Assembly (NCBI GenBank): GCA_036337945.1
Contig: JAYZDF010000107.1
Location: 1 to 51,450 of the forward strand
Direction of reading: 5' to 3'
DNA from: JAYZDF01 sp036337945
GTDB lineage: Bacteria; Myxococcota; Kuafuiibacteriia; Kuafuiibacteriales; Kuafuiibacteriaceae
Length of the DNA stretch: 51,450 nucleotides
A program made the position numbers and the translations under genes. Below are positions 16,147 through 24,437 of this stretch, piece after piece; within the stretch, counting starts at the first letter, position 1, and each line of letters begins with the position of its first letter. The notes beneath the pieces were generated by a model. The model saw only the letters and a list, made by a program, of their open reading frames with translations. It was not told where the DNA came from and did not search any database.

Positions 16147-16189
16147 TTGACACTAAGTACTAAGGCCCTTAGTCGACCCGCGGACTAAG
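16147..16189 (+). promoter_or_regulatory. TTGACA box and ACTAAG half-site cluster before glnII
   Basis: A perfect -35 hexamer TTGACA (16147-16152) is overlapped and followed by four ACTAAG half-sites: forward at 16152, 16159 and 16184, reverse at 16168. The middle two form a 15-base palindrome, ACTAAGGCCCTTAGT (16159-16173). The matching -10 is weak. It looks like a repressor or activator site on the glnII promoter; it is not the known NtrC consensus. Confidence 0.55.
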
Positions 16190-16197
16190 CATATTGG

Positions 16198-17256
16198 ATG
16201 TCGAAAAGCGGCATCCGAACATTCAAATTGTTGGAGGACAATGTGGCAAATTTATTACTCGAGTATATCTGGCTTGATGGTTACCAAACCTCGAACTTGC
16301 GTTCGAAGGTAAAGGTCTTTGAATTCGGCGAAGACCGTGAAATTACCGCGGCGGATTGCCCAGACTGGAACTTTGACGGTTCTTCAACGCAGCAGGCGCC
16401 AGGGCATGCATCAGAATGTATTCTCAAACCTGGTCGAACTTACCGCTGGAAAGAGAACCACTACCTTGTACTCTGTGAAGTCCTAAACACCGACGGAACA
16501 CCTCACGAAAGCAACCACCGCGCAGGACTCCGCGCACACCAAGAAACCTTCGAGAAAGCTGGTTTTTGGTGGGGCTTCGAACAGGAATATTTCATCACGA
16601 AAGACTTCATTCCGCTTGGGTTCCCGAAGGGCGGCTATCCTAAACCGCAAGGTCTTTACTATTGCGGCGTTGGTGGCAATCAGGTTCGCGGCCGCGCATT
16701 GGTTGAGTCGCACTTGCACAAGTGCCTTGAGATGGGAATCTCCCTGACCGGAACGAACGCAGAAGTTGCTGTTGGCCAATGGGAATTCCAATGCTTTGCT
16801 AACGATACTCTCAAAGCTTGCGACGACTTATGGGTTAGCCGTTACGTACTTTACCGCCTAGCTGAAGAGTATGAAGCGGATGTAAATCTCTCGCCGAAAC
16901 CCGTCCACGGTGACTGGAATGGCTCTGGCTGTCACACGAATTTCTCCAACGAGAAGGTGCGCTCAGAGGGTGGAAAAGACTACTTCACTGGCGTTCTAGA
17001 GCGATTCTCAGGTCGACATGCTCACCATATTGAAAACTATGGTGAAAATAACGACCAACGATTGACGGGTCTGCACGAGACACAGCACATCAGCAAGTTT
17101 AGTTGGGGTGTAGGTGACCGTGGTGCGTCGATTCGTGTACCGAATGCGGTAGAAGCCAACGATTGGAAGGGATACCTTGAAGATCGTCGTCCTGCATCAA
17201 ACTGCGACCCTTATCGAGTCGCGACAGTTATTGTTGAAGCTGTAGAAGGCAAGTAG
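16198..17256 (+). CDS. glnII: Glutamine synthetase, class II (GSII)
   Basis: Condenses glutamate and ammonia to glutamine using ATP. The 352-residue length and sequence wording are those of the eukaryotic-type GSII rather than the 470-residue GSI: LEYIWLDGYQTSNLRSK, DWNFDGSSTQQAPG, WWGFEQEYF, NAEVAVGQWEFQ, GDWNGSGCHTNFS and ENNDQRLTGLHET. GSII is not adenylylated, so control is expected at transcription; the palindromic cluster just upstream is the likely site. It is followed by a terminator-like hairpin, so it is probably a single-gene unit. Confidence 0.95.
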   Translation: MSKSGIRTFKLLEDNVANLLLEYIWLDGYQTSNLRSKVKVFEFGEDREITAADCPDWNFDGSSTQQAPGHASECILKPGRTYRWKENHYLVLCEVLNTDGTPHESNHRAGLRAHQETFEKAGFWWGFEQEYFITKDFIPLGFPKGGYPKPQGLYYCGVGGNQVRGRALVESHLHKCLEMGISLTGTNAEVAVGQWEFQCFANDTLKACDDLWVSRYVLYRLAEEYEADVNLSPKPVHGDWNGSGCHTNFSNEKVRSEGGKDYFTGVLERFSGRHAHHIENYGENNDQRLTGLHETQHISKFSWGVGDRGASIRVPNAVEANDWKGYLEDRRPASNCDPYRVATVIVEAVEGK

Positions 17257-17280
17257 ACCCTCGTCTAACTTCAGCGAACA

Positions 17281-17336
17281 GGAGAAGCGGTGACGGGTGT
17301 AAGCCCCCGCGGTATTTTACTGTCACCCTTCTTTTG
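17281..17336 (+). terminator. Probable intrinsic terminator after glnII
   Basis: AGAAGCGGTGAC pairs with GTCACCCTTCT with one bulged C, enclosing a GC-rich loop that can itself fold, and TTTTGT follows the stem. It lies 25 bases after the glnII stop. Confidence 0.65.
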
Positions 17337-17514
17337 TATCTCCTCCGTAAACCTATCTGCTCAATGTGTTCACTCAAACGCACTTCGCCAAAATTAGATG
17401 GCCAACCCTGGTTATTAGACTTGCTTTATCGCTTCTAAACATATTGTTACGGCGCGAATTCGAAAATACACAAAAGTGGACAGAGATTCGAATTAGGAAA
17501 CTAACGAGAAATTT

Positions 17515-19392
17515 ATGAGAAATATTACAACTGACGACCAAGAAGCAATCTATCGCGGAGAGCATACCCGGCTGTATCAAATCCTCGGAGCACATCCGGC
17601 GGATGAAGGCTACGTGTTCCGCGTTTGGGCTCCTAACGCATTTAGTATTTCAGTAATAGGAGATTTCAATGGCTGGGATGATACACGACATTGGATGACT
17701 CAGACTCCACACTTTGGAGTTTGGGAGGTTCATATTCCCGAAGCGCATATGGGCAATGCTTACAAGTTTTGTGTTCGCTCAAAAACCGTCGAGACCTTCG
17801 AAAAAGCGGACCCTTTTGCATTTGCTGCAGAAGTTCCTCCCAAAACAGCCTCCGTTTTGACGCAAGATAATTATTCTTGGAACGACACGAAGTGGATGAA
17901 GCAAAGAGCGGAAGCATCGTTGCATAAGTCTCCGATGTCCATCTACGAGGTTCATTTGGGCTCTTGGAAGCGTCCTTGGGATGATGGTCGTCGATACCAT
18001 AACTACCGCGAGCTCGCGCCGATGCTGGTTGAGCACGTCAAAGATCTTGGGTTTACGCATGTGGAACTTATGCCGATTACGGAATTTCCATATGATGGTT
18101 CTTGGGGATATCAAGTCACAGGATATTTTGCTGCGACCTCTCGCTATGGAGATCCAGACGAGCTGAAATATCTCATCGACCAATTCCATCAAAACGGTAT
18201 CGGGGTGATTGTTGACTGGGTGCCTGCTCACTTTCCGTATGATGCCCATGGGCTTTACCGCTTCGACGGCACACCGCTTTATGAACATCCTGATCCTCGG
18301 CGTGGAGATCATCCAGATTGGGGTACCGCAATTTTTAATTACGGAAGAGATGAAGTTTCCAGCTTCTTACTCAGCAGCGCTATGTTTTGGTTTGATAAAT
18401 TTCATGTTGATGGTCTGCGAGTGGATGCCGTCTCTTCAATGCTTTATCTCGATTATTCTCGCAACGACGGAGAGTGGGAGCCCAACGCTCACGGAGGCCG
18501 TGAAAATTTAGAAGCGATAAACTTCCTAAAATCACTCACCTCTCTGGCTTACCGTGACTTTCCTGGTGTGCAAGTGATCGCAGAAGAATCAACGGCCTAT
18601 CCAGGAGTTTCGAAGCCACTGGAAGCGGGCGGGTTAGGATTCGGATTTAAGTGGGATATGGGATGGATGCACGACCACTTGGAATATTTCTCTAAGGATC
18701 CCGTACATAGAAAATTTCACCATAAAGACGTCACCTTCCGCCCCATGTACGCAAATAGTGAAAACTTTATTTTGCCGTTGTCTCATGACGAAGTCGTTCA
18801 TGGGAAGGGGTCTCTCTTCGGGCGGATGGCAGGCGATGAGTGGCAAAAATTTGCGAATCTTCGACTCCTCTACACGAACATGTACGCGCATCCAGGCAAA
18901 AAATTATTATTCATGGGTGCCGAGATGGGGCAATTTGAGGAATGGAACCAGGAAGCGCAACTCGATTGGGCACGCCTGCAAGATCCCAAAGCGCAGGGTG
19001 TTTACAATCTTCTGAAAAAACTCAACCAGCTATACAAGGAAATTGGCGCTCTTCATGAACTTGATTGCGATGAGCGCGGTTTTCGATGGATCAATTGGGA
19101 TGACGCCGAGAATAGCGTCCTCAGCTTTATCAGGCAGGGGGATGACCACAACGAGTTGGTTGCGGTTATCTTCAATCTTACGCCAGTTGCTCGTGAAAAT
19201 TATAGCCTTTGCCTCCCTCGACCAGGGAAGTGGGACATCATCCTAAACACAGATGATGTTGATTTCGGTGGTTCGGGTTACCTTGGCACAACGGAAATTG
19301 AAGCGGCCCACGAAGGGCATTATGAACATCACTGGGCAAATATTACTCTTCCTCCTCTAGGAGCATTAGTGATTAGGCCAGCGAGCATGTAA
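17515..19392 (+). CDS. glgB: 1,4-alpha-glucan branching enzyme, GH13 family
   Basis: Cuts alpha-1,4 chains and re-attaches them as alpha-1,6 branches in glycogen. A CBM48 domain (about residues 22-115: YVFRVWAPNAFSISVIGDFNGW) precedes the GH13 barrel. DGLRVDAVSS contains the nucleophile (Asp304), AEESTAYPGV the acid/base (Glu357) and SHDEVVHGKG the third Asp (425); the spacings between them match E. coli GlgB. At 625 residues it lacks the first N-terminal domain of the 728-residue E. coli enzyme, a common short form. First gene of the glycogen cluster, 15 bases before the GH57-GH77 gene. Confidence 0.96.
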   Translation: MRNITTDDQEAIYRGEHTRLYQILGAHPADEGYVFRVWAPNAFSISVIGDFNGWDDTRHWMTQTPHFGVWEVHIPEAHMGNAYKFCVRSKTVETFEKADPFAFAAEVPPKTASVLTQDNYSWNDTKWMKQRAEASLHKSPMSIYEVHLGSWKRPWDDGRRYHNYRELAPMLVEHVKDLGFTHVELMPITEFPYDGSWGYQVTGYFAATSRYGDPDELKYLIDQFHQNGIGVIVDWVPAHFPYDAHGLYRFDGTPLYEHPDPRRGDHPDWGTAIFNYGRDEVSSFLLSSAMFWFDKFHVDGLRVDAVSSMLYLDYSRNDGEWEPNAHGGRENLEAINFLKSLTSLAYRDFPGVQVIAEESTAYPGVSKPLEAGGLGFGFKWDMGWMHDHLEYFSKDPVHRKFHHKDVTFRPMYANSENFILPLSHDEVVHGKGSLFGRMAGDEWQKFANLRLLYTNMYAHPGKKLLFMGAEMGQFEEWNQEAQLDWARLQDPKAQGVYNLLKKLNQLYKEIGALHELDCDERGFRWINWDDAENSVLSFIRQGDDHNELVAVIFNLTPVARENYSLCLPRPGKWDIILNTDDVDFGGSGYLGTTEIEAAHEGHYEHHWANITLPPLGALVIRPASM

Positions 19393-19407
19393 AGAGGAAG
19401 GAAGCCA

Positions 19408-22400
19408 ATGACCCGTTCGATTTGTATACATGGACATTTTTACCAACCTCCACGAGAAAACCCATGGACAGACGATGTGGACCGACAACCTTCTGCGGCA
19501 CCGTATCAAAACTGGAACAAGCGCATTTATGCCGAATGCTATGCTCGTAACGGCCGTGCTCCCATCATGGACGAAGACGAGAGTGTTCTTCGTTATATAA
19601 ACAATTACGAACATATCAGCTTTGACTTTGGCGCGACTCTTCTAAGGTGGGCGGAGCGGGACGAACCACGTCTGCTCGGATTACTTGCTGAAGCTGAGAA
19701 GAAGAGTGTTTTTTTTCATGAAGGTCATGGCAATGGGGTTGCTCAGTCCTACCACCATATCATTCTTCCACTGGCGACAGCTGAAGAACGACAAATTGAG
19801 ATTCACTGGGGCCTTGAAGAGTTCGAAGTCCGATTCGGAAGGAGACCAAAAGGGCTTTGGTTACCAGAGACAGCCGTAAATCTGCCTTCTTTAGAGTCAC
19901 TGGTTGATGCCGGCGTTGAATATACAATTCTTGCACCGAGTCAGATAGAAGCGATCGCGGCTCCAGGCGATGATGATTGGACCCCGGTAAGTGAATTGAA
20001 AAAGGGCTTTACTCGTCGACCTTATCTTGTCGACTTACCTTCTGGTCGGACAATCACGGTCTTAGTTTATGACGGTGATATTTCGCATGGCATAGCCTTT
20101 GGCGGACTCCTCAATGATGGGAAAAGATTCGCGGACTCCATTGTCAGTCGCTTTGACGATACCTCGGAAGACGAACAACTCATTTTAGTTGCTACGGACG
20201 GCGAGTCCTACGGTCATCATCATCGCTATGGTGAAATGGGACTTGCGAAATGTATCGCCGACCTAAGTGAACGTGATGATGTTGTTCTCGAAAATTGTGA
20301 ATCATTTTTGGCGAGAAATCCTCCTGTCTATCGAGCAAAATTGGTGACGCCAAGTGCATGGAGCTGTGCGCATGGAGTCGGTCGATGGGAGCGAGATTGT
20401 GGATGTGCAATTAATCCTGGGTCGGGTTGGAATCAAGCTTGGCGTGCTCCGCTGAGAGGCGCCCTTTCGTGGCTGCGAGATCAATTTCATCTCAAGGTGA
20501 AGCAAACGGGTCTAAAATTTAAAAATGACCTAAAAGCCGCACAATTGGATTATGTGAAGGTAGTTCTGAAGCAATGGACGACAGAGGAGTTCACTCAAAA
20601 GCATCTCAAAAGCGGGAAAGGGGATATGCTGCTTGGTGTGATGGAGATGTTCCGATTTTCCCGTGCTATGTTCACGAGCTGTGCATGGTTTTTTGATGAT
20701 GTGTCAGGGATTGAATCCCAACAGAATCTTTTATACGCACGCCGTGCTTTGGAGCTAGCGAAAGAGCATTTGGGTGTTGATTTAGAGTCAGCATTGTTGA
20801 CGAAATTGAAGTTGGCTCAGAGTAACCTCCCAGAACTGGGAAATGGCGCAGATGTATACCAGCGAGCACTCGAAGAGGCTCTTTCCGCTCCCGGTCCTAA
20901 TCAGGCGAAGTTTAAAGAGATTTCTCACTCAGGGGACTACTTCGAAAACCGCACCGCAGGGGTTTTACTTCATCCAACCTCTTTGCCGGGGCCATATGGT
21001 ATCGGAACGATTGGTCCCGAAGCTTTTCGCTTTGTTGATTGGTTGGCCGATGCGGGCTTCACTTGGTGGCAAGTGCTTCCGCTGGTTCCGCCTGAATCCG
21101 GTGGCAGTCCTTACAGTAGTTGGTCGACTTTTGCAGCCAATGTTCTGTTGGTGGAGCTTGCTGGTCTCTACGAACAAGGGCTCTTAGATGCGCCACCGCC
21201 TAGAAGCGACAATACTGGGCAGGTTGATTTTGCTGCTGTCAACGCTGAGAAATGGCCTCTGTTAGATCATGCTGCATCTGTATTGCTAAATAAACCAGAT
21301 CATCCTTGGTTCGCTAAGATGCAAGCCTTTCGTGAGTCATCGGATTGGATTGAGGATGCCGGCTTGTATTTTGCGCTTCGAAATAGGTATGACGGTAAAG
21401 CCTGGTGGGACTGGCCTACAGATCTCCGACAGTACAAGCCCAAAGCCATCAAAAAAGCTCGGGTTGAGCTGGCTGAAGACATCGATAAGTTCGTCGCAAT
21501 GCAGTACTTCTTCGAGCGACAATGGTCCGCCTTGCGTCAATACTGCAAACACAAGGGTGTCCGGATTATGGGAGACATTCCGATTTATGTAGGACACGAC
21601 AGCGCGGACGTCTGGGCGAATCAAGGTCTCTTTTTGCTCGATAAAAAAGGGCAATGCCTAGAACTCGCAGGTGCTCCACCCGATGCATACAGCGATACCG
21701 GCCAGCTTTGGGGCAACCCCATCTATCGCTGGGATGTGATGCAGGCCCGTGGGTTTAGATGGTGGAAACAGCGGATTGCTCGCGCGATGGAGCAGGTCGA
21801 TGTTGTTCGATTAGATCATTTTCGTGGATTCGCTGCCTATTGGTCCGTTCCGGCGGGCTCCGAAACTGCTCTGACCGGACGATGGGTTCCGGGACCGGGC
21901 GCTGCGTTCTTCGAGGAAATTCAACGCCAGTGGCCAAAGCTTCCTTTCGTCGCTGAAGATTTAGGGTTGATCGATGAACCTGTCGAAGTGCTCCGAGACC
22001 AATTTTCTCTCAAGGGCATGAGAGTCCTGCAGTTTGGCTTTGATGCAGATCCTACCAATATCCACGCTGTTCACAACGTGGTGCCTGATTCGGTAGTCTA
22101 CACAGGAACACACGACAGCGACACCCTTTTGGGTTGGTGGCAAAATGAGTCCGATTGGCTGAAAGATCAGGTTCGCAGGTATTTTGCTGTCGATGGACAC
22201 GATTTGGTCTGGGATATGATTCGAGCGTGTTTTGGCTCTTCTGGCCAACTCGCGATGGTACAGATGCAAGATCTGCTCGCCTTAGATTCGAGCGGCCGAA
22301 TGAATCGTCCCGGAATCGCAGCAGGCAACTGGGGTTGGAGATTGACGAAAGAAGCCCACGAATTTGGCGTGACAGACCGAACAAAAGATCTCATATGGAT

Positions 22401-22422
22401 GTACGGCCGCCGAAAGCGGTGA
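19408..22422 (+). CDS. GH57/DUF3536 - GH77 (4-alpha-glucanotransferase) fusion protein
   Basis: One continuous 1004-residue frame. Residues about 1-310 are a GH57 catalytic domain: CIHGHFYQPPRENPW, GLWLPET with the putative nucleophile Glu154, and ATDGESYGHHH with the putative acid/base Asp264. About 310-510 match the DUF3536 region that normally follows it (SAWSCAHGVGRWERDCGC). From about 516 a complete MalQ-type GH77 enzyme begins (LLHPTSLPGPYGIG): RLDHFRG (Asp803), AEDLG (Glu850), THDSD (Asp903). GH77 transfers glucan segments between chains; GH57 relatives are amylases, transferases or branching enzymes. The two domains are in the same frame with no internal stop or frame change. The fusion suggests joint trimming and disproportionation of glucans. 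Confidence 0.93.
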   Translation: MTRSICIHGHFYQPPRENPWTDDVDRQPSAAPYQNWNKRIYAECYARNGRAPIMDEDESVLRYINNYEHISFDFGATLLRWAERDEPRLLGLLAEAEKKSVFFHEGHGNGVAQSYHHIILPLATAEERQIEIHWGLEEFEVRFGRRPKGLWLPETAVNLPSLESLVDAGVEYTILAPSQIEAIAAPGDDDWTPVSELKKGFTRRPYLVDLPSGRTITVLVYDGDISHGIAFGGLLNDGKRFADSIVSRFDDTSEDEQLILVATDGESYGHHHRYGEMGLAKCIADLSERDDVVLENCESFLARNPPVYRAKLVTPSAWSCAHGVGRWERDCGCAINPGSGWNQAWRAPLRGALSWLRDQFHLKVKQTGLKFKNDLKAAQLDYVKVVLKQWTTEEFTQKHLKSGKGDMLLGVMEMFRFSRAMFTSCAWFFDDVSGIESQQNLLYARRALELAKEHLGVDLESALLTKLKLAQSNLPELGNGADVYQRALEEALSAPGPNQAKFKEISHSGDYFENRTAGVLLHPTSLPGPYGIGTIGPEAFRFVDWLADAGFTWWQVLPLVPPESGGSPYSSWSTFAANVLLVELAGLYEQGLLDAPPPRSDNTGQVDFAAVNAEKWPLLDHAASVLLNKPDHPWFAKMQAFRESSDWIEDAGLYFALRNRYDGKAWWDWPTDLRQYKPKAIKKARVELAEDIDKFVAMQYFFERQWSALRQYCKHKGVRIMGDIPIYVGHDSADVWANQGLFLLDKKGQCLELAGAPPDAYSDTGQLWGNPIYRWDVMQARGFRWWKQRIARAMEQVDVVRLDHFRGFAAYWSVPAGSETALTGRWVPGPGAAFFEEIQRQWPKLPFVAEDLGLIDEPVEVLRDQFSLKGMRVLQFGFDADPTNIHAVHNVVPDSVVYTGTHDSDTLLGWWQNESDWLKDQVRRYFAVDGHDLVWDMIRACFGSSGQLAMVQMQDLLALDSSGRMNRPGIAAGNWGWRLTKEAHEFGVTDRTKDLIWMYGRRKR

Positions 22423-22437
22423 CCAGGGACACGTGTT

Positions 22438-22914
22438 TTGGATACATTTATAAGAGATAACGCTGAAGAAGCGTTGGCCATCGTCAGACAAATTCTCCCC
22501 ACCTGTGGCGAGTATCTTCTCGTCGACAGGGTTCTTGAAGAAGGGCCGAATCTGCTGTCGGCAGAGTGGAAAGTGCCGGGAGATGGGCCGTGGTTCCGAA
22601 CCGATGGAGCAGGGCAAAAGTTATTATTGCCAGGAACAGTTACGACTGAGCACCTTATCCAAGCCGGAGAAATACTCATTTATCGTGAACGTGGCGGGCG
22701 TCTTGAGGATGACGGTGTCCCCGTCTTGGCGCGTATTCGAAGCGCGCGCTACCGAGCCATGGTGAAACCAGGAGATGTACTTACTTCTACGCTCAAGCTC
22801 AATGAAACGGTCGGCGCCGCTTATTACGTGACCGGCTCCGTGAAAGTAGGGACAGCCACCGTTCTCAAAGCAGAATTGACCTTTACCGCCACGAAAGCAA
22901 TTTCTGTCCAATAG
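22438..22914 (+). CDS. FabZ/FabA-like hotdog-fold protein lacking the catalytic histidine
   Basis: A 158-residue hotdog-fold protein. GEYLLVDRVLE matches the opening of FabZ-type 3-hydroxyacyl-ACP dehydratases and LLPGTVTTEHLIQAGE matches the long central helix with its catalytic Glu (residue 71). The active-site His expected in the GHFPG segment is absent (the region reads KVPGDGPWF), and PH at the start of the domain is replaced by PTCG. It may therefore be a non-dehydratase relative, for example an ACP- or CoA-binding or (hydroxy)acyl-processing protein. Start is TTG, 15 bases after the fusion gene, inside the glycogen cluster, which is an odd place for it. Confidence 0.72.
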   Translation: MDTFIRDNAEEALAIVRQILPTCGEYLLVDRVLEEGPNLLSAEWKVPGDGPWFRTDGAGQKLLLPGTVTTEHLIQAGEILIYRERGGRLEDDGVPVLARIRSARYRAMVKPGDVLTSTLKLNETVGAAYYVTGSVKVGTATVLKAELTFTATKAISVQ

Positions 22915-23030
22915 CTCTCTTCTTTTCGCAACTCTTCCAGCCCGTCGCCGAAATACTGCTACGAAATCACGCATTAGTCACCAAAGGGTGTTACGTTAAG
23001 GCTTAGATATTCACCAAGGGACACAAGAGC

Positions 23031-24419
23031 ATGACAGATTCAATCGTAATGATTATGGCCGGTGGTAAGGGTTCTCGTCTGGGGCCGCTCACAACCCACC
23101 GAGCAAAACCAGCAACCCCTTTTGGCGGGCGTTACCGAATTATCGACTTCGTTTTGTCTAATCTGACAAACAGCGGGTATCGCCAGATTTATGTACTCAC
23201 GCAATATATGGCAGCGAGCCTGATTAGGCACATGAATCGAACCTGGCATCTTGGCGGCCACGACGAATTTATCGAATTTGCTCCTGCACAAATGCGACGC
23301 GGAGATCATTGGTACTTGGGAACGGCGGATAGCGTGTATCAAAATATGCACATAATTGATGATCATCGTGCCCGTCACATCGCTGTGTTTGGAGGCGATC
23401 ACATTTACAAGTGCGATGTGTCTCAAATGGAGGCTGCGCATCGTGATTTTGATGCAGATGCAACAATAGCGGCATTCCCTGTGCATAAATCCGAAGCTCA
23501 TCAATTCGGAGTCATTGAAGTGAATGACGAAGGACGGATCATTGGTTTTCAAGAAAAACCATCCAATCCCAAAACAATTCCGGGTCGCCCAGATACCTGT
23601 TTGGTGAGCATGGGCAATTATTTCTTTCGGGCCGAGCCACTAAAGGAAGCGCTCACGTACGACGCAGCGGACCCTAATTCTAGTCATGATTTCGGGAAGA
23701 ACGTCATCCCAAATATGCTGGCCAGTGGACTGAGAGTGTTTGTCTATGATTTTAGTTATCACCGCGTCCCAGGGGACCCGCCCGAAGCAAGACCCTATTG
23801 GCGCGACGTCGGTACGATTGATAGCTTCTTTGAAGCAAACATGGAGCTGAGAAGCCCTCTGCCGTTGTTGAACCTTTACAACCGTGAATGGAGAATTCGA
23901 ACGTCACAGCGTTTTCATCCTCCGGCGAGATTTGTTCGACATATGGGAACGGCACCTGTGGATATTCATGATTGTATGGTTTGTGAAGGCACGGTCGTTG
24001 AAGGTGCTCGGTTACAGCAGGCGATGATCGGGTATGATTGCTTTATTCATAATGGAGCGTCTGTGGAGAATTCTTTACTCATGAGTGGATGTTCCATTGG
24101 TGCGAAAACGAAGATCAGGAATGTGATTTGCGATAAGAACGTTATTATTGAGCCCGGAACATCCATTGGCTATGACGATGAGCTAGACCGAAAGAGGTTC
24201 CCGTTTGTCACTGAAAAAGGAATCATTGTCTTACCTAAAGGGACTCACGTTTATCCAGAAGGGCCTCTTGTTTTGGCGAGTGATATGGCGGAGCTTTTGA
24301 CGAACGACCCTGCTACGAAAGATGTCACGTCAGCGGTTGAACTTGCCCCATCTACAGCAAAGCACAATCGCCATAGTTATCGTTCTCAAGGTCCCCGGGC
24401 TCAGGACGGGCAGTCTTAG
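23031..24419 (+). CDS. glgC: Glucose-1-phosphate adenylyltransferase
   Basis: Makes ADP-glucose from glucose-1-phosphate and ATP, the committed step of bacterial glycogen synthesis. The nucleotide-binding start IVMIMAGGKGSRLGPLT, KPATPFGGRYRIIDFVLSN, FGGDHIYKCD and the sugar-phosphate site GFQEKPSNPK are all present; the C-terminal left-handed beta-helix (from about 290) carries the hexapeptide repeats. Length 462 is slightly above the family norm of about 420-430, with a Ser/Arg-rich tail (NRHSYRSQGPRAQDGQ). AAGGG precedes the ATG. It begins 116 bases after the hotdog gene and is followed 18 bases later by glgA. Confidence 0.96.
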   Translation: MTDSIVMIMAGGKGSRLGPLTTHRAKPATPFGGRYRIIDFVLSNLTNSGYRQIYVLTQYMAASLIRHMNRTWHLGGHDEFIEFAPAQMRRGDHWYLGTADSVYQNMHIIDDHRARHIAVFGGDHIYKCDVSQMEAAHRDFDADATIAAFPVHKSEAHQFGVIEVNDEGRIIGFQEKPSNPKTIPGRPDTCLVSMGNYFFRAEPLKEALTYDAADPNSSHDFGKNVIPNMLASGLRVFVYDFSYHRVPGDPPEARPYWRDVGTIDSFFEANMELRSPLPLLNLYNREWRIRTSQRFHPPARFVRHMGTAPVDIHDCMVCEGTVVEGARLQQAMIGYDCFIHNGASVENSLLMSGCSIGAKTKIRNVICDKNVIIEPGTSIGYDDELDRKRFPFVTEKGIIVLPKGTHVYPEGPLVLASDMAELLTNDPATKDVTSAVELAPSTAKHNRHSYRSQGPRAQDGQS

Positions 24420-24437
24420 TTTCGAGGTATAGCTTCA

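Noticed and set aside
22167..22679. A 170-codon minus-strand frame across the end of the fusion gene and the hotdog gene
   Set aside because: It spans two genes with clear catalytic motifs on the plus strand and has no recognisable domain or ribosome-binding site.
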